Shown one piece after another: positions 54,615-63,254 of a DNA stretch of 64,000 nucleotides. The DNA is from Nodosilinea sp. WJT8-NPBG4 (GTDB lineage Bacteria > Cyanobacteriota > Cyanobacteriia > Phormidesmidales > Phormidesmidaceae): positions 1 to 64,000 of the forward strand of contig JAHHHQ010000061.1 in NCBI GenBank assembly GCA_019359285.1, given 5' to 3'. The position numbers were made by a program, and so were the translations under genes. Every line of letters begins with the position of its first letter. Position 1 is the stretch's first letter. The notes beneath the pieces are model-generated. The model had not been told where the DNA came from. It made no database searches and was given only the letters and a program-made list of their open reading frames with translations.

Positions 54615-55754
54615 CTAGCGAATGTACTCTTTCAAAATGCTGTTGCGGTTGGGATGGCGCAGTTTGCGCAGGGCCTTAGCTTCAATCTGGCGAATGCGCT
54701 CGCGGGTAACGTTGAAAATCTGGCCAATTTCTTCCAGGGTTTTCATCCGGCCATCGTCGAGGCCGTAGCGCAGGCGCAGTACATCCCGCTCGCGAGGGCT
54801 GAGGGTACCCAAAACGCTTTCCAGGTCTTCCCGAAGGAGGCTCTTAGACACTTGGTCTTCAGGGGTTTCGCCGTCCGATTCGATGAAGTCACCCAGGCGA
54901 GAATCTTCTTCTTTACCGATGGGAGTCTCAAGGGAGATGGGCAGCTGGGCCGACTTGGCAATAAATCGCAGCTTCTCGATGGTCATTTCCATGCGAGTGG
55001 CGATCTCTTCTTCGGTGGGCTTGCGGCCAAGCTCTTGGGAGAGCAGTTTGGTGGTCTTTTTGATGCGAGAGATGGTCTCGTAAAGGTGTACCGGTAGGCG
55101 AATAGTGCGCGACTGATCGGCGATCGCCCGGGTAATAGCCTGACGAATCCACCAGGTGGCATAGGTCGAGAACTTGTAACCCTTTTCGTGGTCAAACTTC
55201 TCAGCGGCACGAATCAAGCCCAGACTGCCTTCCTGAATCAGGTCTTGGAAGGAGAGGCCGCGGTTCATGTACTTCTTGGCGATCGACACCACCAAGCGCA
55301 GGTTTGACTGCACCATTTTGTCTTTTGCGCGGCGACCAATGTGCAAACGGTGGCGGAAGCTAGCTAGGGTGTAGTCTTTGCCTTCGTCTTGGCTGACAGC
55401 CGCCGCCCACTCAATATCAGAGGGATCGCGCTCAAGGGAATCGAACAGCTCATCGTGGATGCGCTCTAGCTTGAGCAGGTCGGCGATCTTGCGGGCTAGC
55501 TCAATTTCTTCTTCGGCCCGTAGCAGGCGAATGCGGCCAATCTCTTGCAAATAGAGACGAATAGAGTCTTCGGTGTAGTGGCGCTTTTTGGTTTGAGCTC
55601 GGCGGCGGGTTACCTTCCCTTTCGGCGCTTTGTCATCGGCGCCGGCCTCGTCATCTTGGGCAACAAAATTCTCGTCACTATCGTTACCGTCGATCAGAAG
55701 ATCGAGTTCAGTTTCAGGGTTGATGGTGCCGAGCAGATGATTTGCTTGGGTCAT
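54615..55754 (-). CDS. sigA: Principal sigma factor SigA (RpoD)
   Basis: The 379-residue protein (ATG 55754; open to 55790) has an acidic N-terminal region 1.1-like part, [22 protein letters not shown] (1.2), [38 protein letters not shown] (2), [24 protein letters not shown] (2.4) and region 4 with [27 protein letters not shown]. It is the housekeeping promoter-recognition subunit. Confidence 0.95.
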   Translation of the reverse strand: MTQANHLLGTINPETELDLLIDGNDSDENFVAQDDEAGADDKAPKGKVTRRRAQTKKRHYTEDSIRLYLQEIGRIRLLRAEEEIELARKIADLLKLERIHDELFDSLERDPSDIEWAAAVSQDEGKDYTLASFRHRLHIGRRAKDKMVQSNLRLVVSIAKKYMNRGLSFQDLIQEGSLGLIRAAEKFDHEKGYKFSTYATWWIRQAITRAIADQSRTIRLPVHLYETISRIKKTTKLLSQELGRKPTEEEIATRMEMTIEKLRFIAKSAQLPISLETPIGKEEDSRLGDFIESDGETPEDQVSKSLLREDLESVLGTLSPRERDVLRLRYGLDDGRMKTLEEIGQIFNVTRERIRQIEAKALRKLRHPNRNSILKEYIR

Positions 55755-56345
55755 GCCGCGATCCTCGTGCTCCTTAAAATTGAAAGACAAAGACTGTGAT
55801 CAGATTAACAGCTCCGTTGGATAGATGCCCACAGTTCCGAAGAAGTGCGGATCTATTTTTTGGGAGTCCAGTGATAAGTGTCTAGCAACCTAGACGTTTA
55901 CGACACTGGCTTGATGCTGCTAGCCCAGGTCGCCGCCGCCTCTATCTAGAGAAATACATCAGCGCCGCCATGGCCCTTCAATTTTAACTGCAATGTTAGG
56001 TGATGTACCACCCCAACTTTGGCAGAAACGATTGAATCGGCTGAAATGCTTAAGCTGCAACCAAAACACCCTCCTCAGAACTAAGGGCGATCGCACAAAA
56101 ACTGACTTACTAGAGCAAATGAACTACTTCACTTTCTTCTCATTTTCTCCTTTATAAAGAATAATGACGCCTCTCCTCAAAAATTCTTGAATGTGGGTAG
56201 CCCCGATTTGCTTAGATACTGCCCAGGAAAATCTACTGCCTTAATCGCCAATTTTGTAAGCAACTCCTTACATTTAAGGCTAGTAAGTGGATCTCTTCTA
56301 AGCATAGTTACAGAGCACTTTTCGTGGGTAAAATTGGATCCAAAT
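55755..56345. other. Long gene-free, A/T-rich stretch between cysE and sigA
   Basis: About 590 bases with low GC from roughly 56100 on. Short frames on both strands at 56177-56387 lack coding character and share no recognised motif. The region holds the sigA promoter and the tail of the cysE transcript. No known RNA family was recognised, though an untranslated RNA cannot be excluded. Confidence 0.4.
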
Positions 56346-56391
56346 AAAGTTAAGGAGGCCTGGCGTTGTGACACCGGACCTCCTTAACTTT
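56346..56391 (-). terminator. Hairpin after cysE
   Basis: Thirteen-base perfect arms (56379-56391 and 56346-56358) with extra pairs toward a loop, 38 bases after the cysE stop. Tail on the minus strand is ATTTG, so it is a strong hairpin with a poor U-tract. Confidence 0.65.
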
Positions 56392-56429
56392 TGGGACACT
56401 TTGGTATTGAAAATTTTAGGAATTCTCGA

Positions 56430-57194
56430 TTAAATGCCGCTGCCGTCTAGAAATTCTTCAATAACGCGGTCTTGCAAGCGACAGTAAACACCGTCTTGAG
56501 AGCGAACAGCACCCACTAAAACGGGTTCGCGGCGCACTTGCCCCAAAGCCTGAACTTCTTTTTCTAACGCTTCAATGCGATCGAGTAGAGCACGAATCAC
56601 TTGGGCTTCAGAGTCGGGTAGGCGGCCGTGCTCTAAGGGTTCTACACGCTCCCCAGCTCGATACACGATGCGCCCGGGTACACCGACTACTGTGCAGTCG
56701 GAGGGCACTTCTCGCAGTACCACTGAACCAGCCCCAATGCGTACGTTGTGTCCGAGGTAAATATTGCCCAGTACCTTGGCACCGGCTCCAACGACCACGT
56801 TGTTGCCTAGGGTAGGGTGGCGCTTGCCAACTTCCTTGCCAGTACCTCCTAGGGTGACGCCTTGGTAGATTAGCGCGTAGTCACCCACGATGGCAGTTTC
56901 ACCAATCACTACCCCCATGCCGTGGTCAATGAAAACGCCCTTGCCGATGGTGGCTCCTGGGTGAATTTCAATGCCGGTGAGAAATCGCGCCAGGTGCGAG
57001 ATGATGCGAGGCACTACAGGCAGGCCCAGGTTCCAAAGCCAGTGACTGAAGCGGTGCAGCCCCAGGGCGTGCAGGCCAGGATAGCAGGTGAGTACCTCTA
57101 GCCAGTTGCGAGCCGCTGGGTCACGCTCGAAGACGATGCGAAAATCGGCAATCAGGGTGGTGAGCACAGGCAATGGAGTTAACTGCAGCTTCAC
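56430..57194 (-). CDS. cysE: Serine O-acetyltransferase
   Basis: The 254-residue protein has an N-terminal helical region ([23 protein letters not shown] with the active-site Asp) and a beta-helix with [26 protein letters not shown] (catalytic His-Asp), then [15 protein letters not shown]. It makes O-acetylserine for cysteine synthesis. A C-terminal extension of about 70 residues with a coiled segment ([12 protein letters not shown]) goes beyond the hexapeptide core and is typical of cyanobacterial enzymes. Confidence 0.95.
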   Translation of the reverse strand: MKLQLTPLPVLTTLIADFRIVFERDPAARNWLEVLTCYPGLHALGLHRFSHWLWNLGLPVVPRIISHLARFLTGIEIHPGATIGKGVFIDHGMGVVIGETAIVGDYALIYQGVTLGGTGKEVGKRHPTLGNNVVVGAGAKVLGNIYLGHNVRIGAGSVVLREVPSDCTVVGVPGRIVYRAGERVEPLEHGRLPDSEAQVIRALLDRIEALEKEVQALGQVRREPVLVGAVRSQDGVYCRLQDRVIEEFLDGSGI

Positions 57195-57293
57195 TATCCT
57201 AACGTGGCCATGTCCTTGACCAACACCCTTCGCTGTGTGGATTACTCTAGCTCGGCGTTACGGCCTGGCGATAACGAATAGGGCAGGCTAACC

Positions 57294-57776
57294 CTAGGGA
57301 TTAGCGCTGAGGGAATAGTTGTAGCGCTGCCCCTGTTGGTGGGAGCCTACCCAGATACTGTAGGTACCCGTCGACCAGTTTTGGTCTTGAACCAAGGCAT
57401 CGGGATTACGGCGATCGGTGTCGTCGCCACAGCGCACGGTGCCATCGGGCCCTTGAATAAGAATGCTGGTGTCGTTGCCGCCGCTGTTGACCTGAAGGGT
57501 GAGGGTAGCGAAGTCTTGTTGCAATACCATGACGTGATCGGGGGCAACGTCGGCAAACCCAGCGCAGATGTTGCCGTTGCGATCGCGCCCAGCAATACTA
57601 GACAGCGCAGAAATCCCGTTGGTAAAGCCGCTAACGCTAGCGGTTGGGGTAGCGCCCGACAGCGTAAACGACTCAAAGTTGGCCTGTTGGGCCAGGGTGG
57701 GCAGCGCTGATGTCAGACCCACGGCAAGCCCTGCTGCCAATGCTAGTGCCCCACGACGTTGATGCTTAATGGTCAT
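57294..57776 (-). CDS. Exported protein, pre-peptidase-like beta domain
   Basis: A 160-residue protein with a signal peptide ending LPTLAQQ (about 30) and a beta-rich body: ICAGFADVAPDHVM, SILIQGPDGTVRCGDDTDR and WSTGTYSIWVGSHQQG, a pattern like the pre-peptidase C-terminal (PPC) domain with one disulfide pair. GGAGG precedes the ATG. It belongs to a group of small periplasmic proteins common in cyanobacteria. Function unknown. Confidence 0.75.
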   Translation of the reverse strand: MTIKHQRRGALALAAGLAVGLTSALPTLAQQANFESFTLSGATPTASVSGFTNGISALSSIAGRDRNGNICAGFADVAPDHVMVLQQDFATLTLQVNSGGNDTSILIQGPDGTVRCGDDTDRRNPDALVQDQNWSTGTYSIWVGSHQQGQRYNYSLSANP

Positions 57777-57917
57777 GGCCCCAGCCTCCTACGGTTCAAT
57801 TCTATGGTGCTCGGTAACCGCCGCGATCGGCAGCCATAATAGACAGAAGTTGAACTGTCTCTATTGACACCAGCCCAATATAAGTAGCGTATCTAGTGAC
57901 GGCCAGAGGCACCAGCG

Positions 57918-58073
57918 ATGGAACTTGTAATGCTGACAATCTGCGTGTTGACTACATGGGCGATCGCCCATGTAGTTAACAGCCTCACCCACCTAGGCCA
58001 GCTATTAGTGCCTTCGCCCTGGCTGCTGGGGGGCATAGCCCTGGTATTAACCACCTGGATTATGCGCGACTAG
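57918..58073 (+). CDS. Small two-helix membrane protein, unknown
   Basis: A 51-residue ORF from ATG 57918: two hydrophobic segments (about residues 3-23 and 30-48) with a short loop NSLTHLGQLLVPSPW, ending IMRD. I do not recognise it. It is followed by a palindromic terminator at 58096, whose position fits transcription of this frame. The frame contains a HIP1 octamer. Confidence 0.45.
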   Translation: MELVMLTICVLTTWAIAHVVNSLTHLGQLLVPSPWLLGGIALVLTTWIMRD

Positions 58074-58095
58074 CAGCGCCTCAACTGTTATTCGC

Positions 58096-58123
58096 GCACC
58101 ACTGAGCTAAAGCTCAGTGGTGC
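58096..58123. terminator. Terminator shared by the 51-residue ORF and bactofilin
   Basis: Thirteen-base perfect arms (58096-58108 and 58111-58123) around two bases. The right side lies in the last codons of the convergent bactofilin gene (stop 58107-58109). U-tracts are weak. Confidence 0.65.
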
Positions 58124-58502
58124 CGTAAAGCTCGGGCACCTCGCGCGCTGGCGGTAGTGACTTGGCATCTCGAGTCTCTATATATCCGGTGTAGTAGGCA
58201 CCCGGTTCTATTTCTAAGGCTCCGGCTACTACATCTCCTTCTAAACGAGCGGTGCGGCTGAGGGTGAGCTTGCCTTCGGCAAACACCCGGGCCTTCAGCA
58301 CTCCCTGCACCATGATGTTTTGGGCCTTCACTTCGGGACCTTCGATCAACCCTGTAGAGGAAATCTCTAGGTCACCCTTGACATCTACGGTGCCGTGAAT
58401 CACGCCATCTACCCGCAGCATACCCTCGGCGTGGAGCACCCCTTCAAACTCGGTTTTTTGACTCAAATAGGTCAATGGCGGAGCCGCTTTGCGCTTAAAC
58501 AT
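58107..58502 (-). CDS. Bactofilin-family cytoskeletal protein
   Basis: The 131-residue protein (ATG 58502 with GAGG upstream; open to 58544) has the repeated beta-helix of bactofilin (DUF583): TEFEGVLHAEGMLRVDGVIHGTVDVKGDLEI, then GPEVKAQNIMVQGVLKARVFAEGKL and GDVVAGALEIEPGAYYTGYI. Bactofilins polymerise without nucleotide and scaffold cell-shape or envelope functions. It has a short N-terminal hydrophobic tag after MFKRK. Confidence 0.88.
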   Translation of the reverse strand: MFKRKAAPPLTYLSQKTEFEGVLHAEGMLRVDGVIHGTVDVKGDLEISSTGLIEGPEVKAQNIMVQGVLKARVFAEGKLTLSRTARLEGDVVAGALEIEPGAYYTGYIETRDAKSLPPAREVPELYGTTEL

Positions 58503-58970
58503 CAAAATTGCCCTCATAACTCTAGAGAACAGTACTCCAAGCAATGGCCTGAGCCAGATTAGCCCTAAAGACGCTACCGCTGCTGGAACGGCACCCTAGC
58601 TATGTAACTAAATATTAAAAGACAATAGCCCCGGCTCGGCAACAATCCACTAAATAGACCCGTTTTCCCTCTCTTTCGGAGGGTGAGCGTAGCCATCAAC
58701 CCTAGCTATGCTTTAAAACAAAAGAAACTTGGAAGAAATATCCTGTATTCAAAGACATCGGGGATCAATATGAATAGACGATAAACCCCTTTAAATTGAA
58801 ACGACTTCTTCTTCCTTTTTCTGCCTCGACCTCTTAAATCCACTGCCTTAGCTTTGGCTAGTCAAAGCTAAATTCCTTCCTCCAGCGATCGCGATCTGCG
58901 CGACAGAGCCCTCACCTGTTCTGCCACGTTGTTGTCTCACCCCATAGCAAGCTCTTACAGGAAACCTACC
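58503..58970. other. Gene-free stretch before the OCP-N-like gene
   Basis: About 470 bases without a credible ORF. A small stem-loop with arms TTAGCTTTG and CAAAGCTAA occurs at about 58850-58872. The A/T-rich part around 58700-58830 may contain the promoter. Confidence 0.35.
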
Positions 58971-59414
58971 ATGACCGCTATAGATGTTCGCCTTCAGTTT
59001 GAGCAAGCCGTCCAATCGTTTGAATCAGTCGATGTCGACTGCAAGATTGCCGTGCTTTGGCAGATTTATGAAACCTTAGGTCAGGCGTTTGCGGCGATCG
59101 CCCCGGTGGCACTCTTCTCCCAAGCGGTGCAGCAGCTGCTGGGCCAGATTCAGCAAGTTGACCGCGACGATCAAGCGGCCATCTTGCGCGATATTCTGGC
59201 TGGGGCTGATACCCGGTTCACCCAGGCTTATCAGACCCTCAACGCGAATATGAAGTTGGCCTTCTGGCACCGCCTGTTTAGCCTCACGCCCGCAAACCGC
59301 CTGCCTATAACGGCCTGCCAAGATGGTTCGGCCACAACCAAGGCGCTGCTCGCCCGCATCAACACGATGGGGCTTAACGAGCGCCTCCACTTTTTGCGCC
59401 GGGTTGTGGGCTAA
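58971..59414 (+). CDS. Stand-alone OCP N-terminal-domain protein (HCP-like)
   Basis: The 147-residue, all-helical protein matches the N-terminal carotenoid-binding domain of the orange carotenoid protein: LWQIYETLGQAFAAIAP, then TLNANMKLAFWHRLFSLTP. OCP helical-domain relatives (HCPs) quench singlet oxygen or phycobilisome excitation when they bind carotenoid; some members do not bind pigment. It lacks the C-terminal NTF2-like domain, so it is not light-sensing OCP. AGGA precedes the ATG at 58971. I cannot say from sequence whether the carotenoid pocket is complete. Confidence 0.75.
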   Translation: MTAIDVRLQFEQAVQSFESVDVDCKIAVLWQIYETLGQAFAAIAPVALFSQAVQQLLGQIQQVDRDDQAAILRDILAGADTRFTQAYQTLNANMKLAFWHRLFSLTPANRLPITACQDGSATTKALLARINTMGLNERLHFLRRVVG

Positions 59415-59611
59415 GCCTGGGTTCAGCTGTTTTTTGGTGAGCCGTAACGATCGCGTGGGGGCGAACATAGCCTAGGGGTTAGGCAGGCTGTGTGAACTTA
59501 CTACCTGGCAGCTGGGCGATCGCCAGCTCAGCTGCCGCAGCAGGAGGTTAGCGGTAAAGTGAAAGCCATGAACCCCACATGGGGTCTAGCTGCTCTATCC
59601 GCCGTTCCGCT

Positions 59612-60598
59612 ATGCCCACCATTGATGTCAATCAGCTCAGCAAGCGCTATCCCATCGCCATTAAGGAGCCTGGGTTAGGGGGCACGCTGAGGCATTTCTG
59701 GCGCCGTCAGTATCGCCTGGTAGACGCGGTGCAGTCCATTTCCTTCCACATTGAATCCGGCGAAGTGGTAGGTTTTTTGGGCCCCAATGGTGCTGGCAAA
59801 ACCACTACCCTCAAAATGCTCACCGGGCTGATTCACCCCTCCGGCGGCACCGTGCGGGTTGGCGACCAGGTGCCCTTTCAGCGGCGAACTGAGTTTTTGC
59901 AGGATATCACCCTGGTCATGGGGCAAAAGCAGCAGCTGCTGTGGGACCTGCCTGCCTTGGATTCGCTGCGAATTAATGGCGCTATCTATGGTCTTTCTGA
60001 CAAAGAATTTCGCTATCGGATTGATGAACTCACCGAGATGCTGGCCCTTCAGGGAAAGCTGACTCAGCCTGTGCGCAAGTTATCCCTCGGTGAGCGCATG
60101 AAGGCCGAAATGATGGCGGCTCTGCTGCACCGTCCCCGCGTCTTATTTTTAGATGAGCCCACCCTAGGACTAGACGTCAACGCCCAGGTGGCGGTGCGAG
60201 AATTCTTGCGCGACTACAACCGCCGCTACGAAGCCACCATTTTGCTCACCAGCCACTACATGGCCGATATTACGGCCCTGTGTCGTCGCGTGCTGCTGAT
60301 CTACCAAGGACGCTTAATCTATGACGGCAGCCTAGAAGGGCTGCTCGATCGCTTTGCCCCCTACCGAGAAGTCACCGTAGATTTGGCCACTGGCTGCGAT
60401 GCTGCCACTCTAAGCCGCTATGGCGAATTAGAAAGCTTGGAGGGCTGCACCGCCCGACTGATCGTGCACCGCGACACCTTGACTCAAACGGTGGCTCAGC
60501 TGTTGGGAGATTTAGATGTGCAGGATTTAACCGTGAGCGATCCGCCGGTGGAGGAGGTGATTGGGCGAGTGTTTGCGGCCGGATCCGCAGAGAAGTGA
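59612..60598 (+). CDS. ABC transporter ATP-binding protein (ABC-2 type)
   Basis: The 328-residue protein (ATG 59612; open to 59579) has Walker A GPNGAGKTTT (about 58), Q-loop LVMGQKQQLLWDLP, signature LSLGERMKAE (a variant of LSGGQ), Walker B VLFLDEPTLGLD and the H-loop TSHYM. The C-terminal 80 residues look regulatory. Such subunits pair with ABC-2 permeases (DUF990/YadH-like), but none is adjacent: a cupin gene on the opposite strand comes next. Substrate unknown. Confidence 0.85.
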   Translation: MPTIDVNQLSKRYPIAIKEPGLGGTLRHFWRRQYRLVDAVQSISFHIESGEVVGFLGPNGAGKTTTLKMLTGLIHPSGGTVRVGDQVPFQRRTEFLQDITLVMGQKQQLLWDLPALDSLRINGAIYGLSDKEFRYRIDELTEMLALQGKLTQPVRKLSLGERMKAEMMAALLHRPRVLFLDEPTLGLDVNAQVAVREFLRDYNRRYEATILLTSHYMADITALCRRVLLIYQGRLIYDGSLEGLLDRFAPYREVTVDLATGCDAATLSRYGELESLEGCTARLIVHRDTLTQTVAQLLGDLDVQDLTVSDPPVEEVIGRVFAAGSAEK

Positions 60599-60618
60599 AG
60601 GGGGTGAATGGGAAACGG

Positions 60619-60954
60619 CTAGACCCGGAGGCCGAAGTAGGTGAGGACGAGTTCCTGAGTGCCGGTATTAGCGACTTCGTGGTGTTCGCCGGGCTCGATC
60701 GCAATACAGGTGCCGGGGGTTAGTGGATAGGCTTGACCGTCAACGGTAATGGTGCCATTGCCCGCTTCGACAAAGAAGACTTCGGCCATGTCGGGGTGAC
60801 TGTGGCCTGGGGCAACCTGGCCTGGCGCAAAGTGAGCCTGGGAAAAGTTGGTCAGGTGGGGTAAGTCATCCCTGTGAAGCAGTACCCGCTTTTTAATTGC
60901 TGGGTTATGGGAGACCGACGCCTCAGGTACCTGGTCAAGGCCGGTAATTTTCAT
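60619..60954 (-). CDS. Cupin-domain protein
   Basis: A 111-residue protein forming one cupin barrel: ...LTNFSQAHFAPGQVAPGHSHPDMAEVFFVEAG (GX5HXHX3-4E motif with His ligands) and CIAIEPGEHHEVANTG (second motif). It probably binds one divalent metal; the reaction is unknown. It lies between the ABC ATPase and aroC on the minus strand and may be co-transcribed with aroC. Confidence 0.85.
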   Translation of the reverse strand: MKITGLDQVPEASVSHNPAIKKRVLLHRDDLPHLTNFSQAHFAPGQVAPGHSHPDMAEVFFVEAGNGTITVDGQAYPLTPGTCIAIEPGEHHEVANTGTQELVLTYFGLRV

Positions 60955-60987
60955 AATCTGGCATCAGCCCCTTAAAACTGCCATCGA

Positions 60988-62076
60988 CTAAAACAGCTCA
61001 CACTGGCCGTGGTGGCGCAGTAAGTGATCGCACAGCACCAGGGCTACCATGGCCTCGACCATAGGCACAGCGCGGGGCAGCACGCAGGGGTCGTGGCGAC
61101 CCCGCGCGGATAGCACCGTGGCTTCGCCGGTGTTGGTGACGGTATTTTGAGCTTTGCGAATGGTGGCGGTGGGCTTAAAGGCAACGCGAATGATAATGTT
61201 TTCCCCGTTGGAGATGCCGCCCTGGGTGCCGCCGGAGCGATTGGTGCGAGTGCGCAAGGTGCCCGCCTCATCGGTGTAGAACTCGTCGTTGTGTTCGCTG
61301 CCGGTGAGCAGGGTCCCCGCGAACCCAGAGCCAATTTCAAAGCCTTTGCTGGCGGGGAGTGACATCACGCCCTTGGCTAGGTCCGCTTCGAGCTTGTCAA
61401 ACACGGGGGAACCCAGCCCAACCTTGACCCCGCGAGCCACGCACTCCACTACACCACCAATGGAGTCGCCCTGGTCACGGATGGCTTCGATCCGGTCGAT
61501 CATCTGCTCGGCGGCGATCGGGTCGGGGCAGCGGACGATGTTGCTCTCGACCTGCTCTAGGGTGACGGTGCTAGGCTCCACGCTGCCCTCTAGATCTTGA
61601 ATGCGTTTGACGTAGCCAATGATTTCGGTGCCGGTGACCTGGTGGAGAATCTTTTTAGCGATCGCCCCCGCCGCCACCCGACCGATGGTTTCCCGCGCCG
61701 ACGATCGCCCGCCCCCCTGGTGGTTGCGCAGGCCGTATTTGGCGTCGTAGGTGGCATCGGCGTGGGAGGGGCGATAGGCAGTAACCATCTCGCTGTAGTC
61801 CTGGGGACGGGTATTTTCGTTGCGCACCAGAATAGAGATGGGCGTGCCCAGGGTTTTGCCCTCAAAGACGCCAGAGAGAATTTCGCAGCGATCGCTCTCT
61901 TTGCGAGGGGTGGTAATTTTGCTCTGACCGGGGCGACGGCGATCGAGTTCGGCCTGGATTTCCTCAGCGGAAATCTCTAGGCGGGGCGGGCAGCCATCGA
62001 TGACCACTCCCACCCCACCGCCGTGGGATTCGCCAAAGGTGGTAATGCGAAATAAATCCCCAAAGGAGTTGCCCAT
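60988..62076 (-). CDS. aroC: Chorismate synthase
   Basis: The 362-residue protein has [17 protein letters not shown] near the start, the [29 protein letters not shown] motif and [18 protein letters not shown]. It makes chorismate, the branch point for aromatic amino acids, plastoquinone and tocopherol. Length and motifs are normal. Confidence 0.97.
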   Translation of the reverse strand: MGNSFGDLFRITTFGESHGGGVGVVIDGCPPRLEISAEEIQAELDRRRPGQSKITTPRKESDRCEILSGVFEGKTLGTPISILVRNENTRPQDYSEMVTAYRPSHADATYDAKYGLRNHQGGGRSSARETIGRVAAGAIAKKILHQVTGTEIIGYVKRIQDLEGSVEPSTVTLEQVESNIVRCPDPIAAEQMIDRIEAIRDQGDSIGGVVECVARGVKVGLGSPVFDKLEADLAKGVMSLPASKGFEIGSGFAGTLLTGSEHNDEFYTDEAGTLRTRTNRSGGTQGGISNGENIIIRVAFKPTATIRKAQNTVTNTGEATVLSARGRHDPCVLPRAVPMVEAMVALVLCDHLLRHHGQCELF

Positions 62077-62121
62077 AGATCGGTAATGCCGGCGTCGGCC
62101 CAGGTAGTTTTACCGATCCTA

Positions 62122-63000
62122 CTATTTAGTTTCCGCAAGCTTCAAATAATAGCGAGGATTCACCGCCTGACCGTTGTGGTAGACGCTGTAGTGCAGGTGA
62201 GGACCAGAGGAACGCCCGGTGCTGCCCAGATAGCCCACTACATCGCCCCGCCTGGACGCGACGCCAATTTTGACCTTTAGCTTTGACAGGTGGCCATAGA
62301 GGGTTTCGTAGTCGTAGCCGTGGTCGATTCTGACGTGGTTGCCGTAGCCGCCGTTGTAGTCGGCCCGTACCACCACACCCTCGGCGGTAGCCAGAATGGG
62401 CTTGCCCAATAGCCCTTTGAAGTCGATGCCCTCGTGCATTTCGTAGCCCCGCCGACCGAAGGGGTTGGGGCGCAAACCAAACTCTGAGGAAATCGATGCC
62501 TTGCCCGCGATCGGTTTGCCACTAGGGAAGGCTGCCGCCTGCTCGGCCTCGGACTCCAGGGTTTGCTCAAGGGCTGGCTTCACAGCCCGAGCCAGCATGA
62601 CCTCTAGACTCGGCAGTTGACGGCGGGCCTCGGCGAACATGACCTCAGCTGGAGCCTCCTCTGCCACGCCGCCTCGGGGAGGAATCTCCGCTTTGGAGTT
62701 AGGGACGCGAGTGTTCTCAAGGTTTTGCTCGGGTAAGCCAGCTCGATTTTTGAGCACCTCGATCTCGTTGCCAATGGCGTCTAGCTCGGTGAGCACTTCG
62801 CTGGCGGTTTCAGACAAATGTTGGTTGCGCTGAACTAGTTGCACGTTTTGGTAGAGCAGCAGGCTAATCCAGGCGAGGGGTAGCCCTACCAGCACCGCTA
62901 GCCCTACCAGTAGCGGCACCGGGCGCAACCGGAGGGTGATAGGCGACTTGCCGGTTGCCGTAATTAGTACGGTGTAGGGCTTGAGCTTGAGGCGGGGCAT
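62122..63000 (-). CDS. M23-family peptidoglycan endopeptidase
   Basis: The 292-residue protein (ATG 63000; open to 63036) has an N-terminal membrane helix (about 21-42), a coiled-coil stalk (QLVQRNQHLSETASEVLTEL), and a C-terminal LytM domain with HEGIDFKGLLGKPI (zinc His and Asp), YGNHVRIDHG, YGHLSKLKV and HLHYSVY. All zinc ligands are present, so it is probably an active wall hydrolase. Its substrate is murein cross-links; the coiled coil suggests a partner. Confidence 0.9.
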   Translation of the reverse strand: MPRLKLKPYTVLITATGKSPITLRLRPVPLLVGLAVLVGLPLAWISLLLYQNVQLVQRNQHLSETASEVLTELDAIGNEIEVLKNRAGLPEQNLENTRVPNSKAEIPPRGGVAEEAPAEVMFAEARRQLPSLEVMLARAVKPALEQTLESEAEQAAAFPSGKPIAGKASISSEFGLRPNPFGRRGYEMHEGIDFKGLLGKPILATAEGVVVRADYNGGYGNHVRIDHGYDYETLYGHLSKLKVKIGVASRRGDVVGYLGSTGRSSGPHLHYSVYHNGQAVNPRYYLKLAETK

Positions 63001-63254
63001 GGCAAAATTAGCGGGAGCAATGATAGCAAACGTCAACTCTTAAACCAAGATGGATTATACGGGGATCAGAGCATTTGCACAATTTCGAGGTTCGTTTGCA
63101 GACAAGGCCGCAGCGACTCCCAGCCACGATTTTGAAGTAAATGTTCATTTGAGTCTGTTGTCGAACCTTGCCTAAGCCGCCTTGCTGGCTAGCTATAGCC
63201 TTGTAAAGAATCCGTTACACTAAAGCCAATAGCGCTTTGCAGAGAATTCACTCG

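Noticed and set aside
56177-56387. Short frames on both strands in the sigA-cysE gap
   Set aside because: A/T-rich, no motif or start signal, and they overlap each other; treated as chance.
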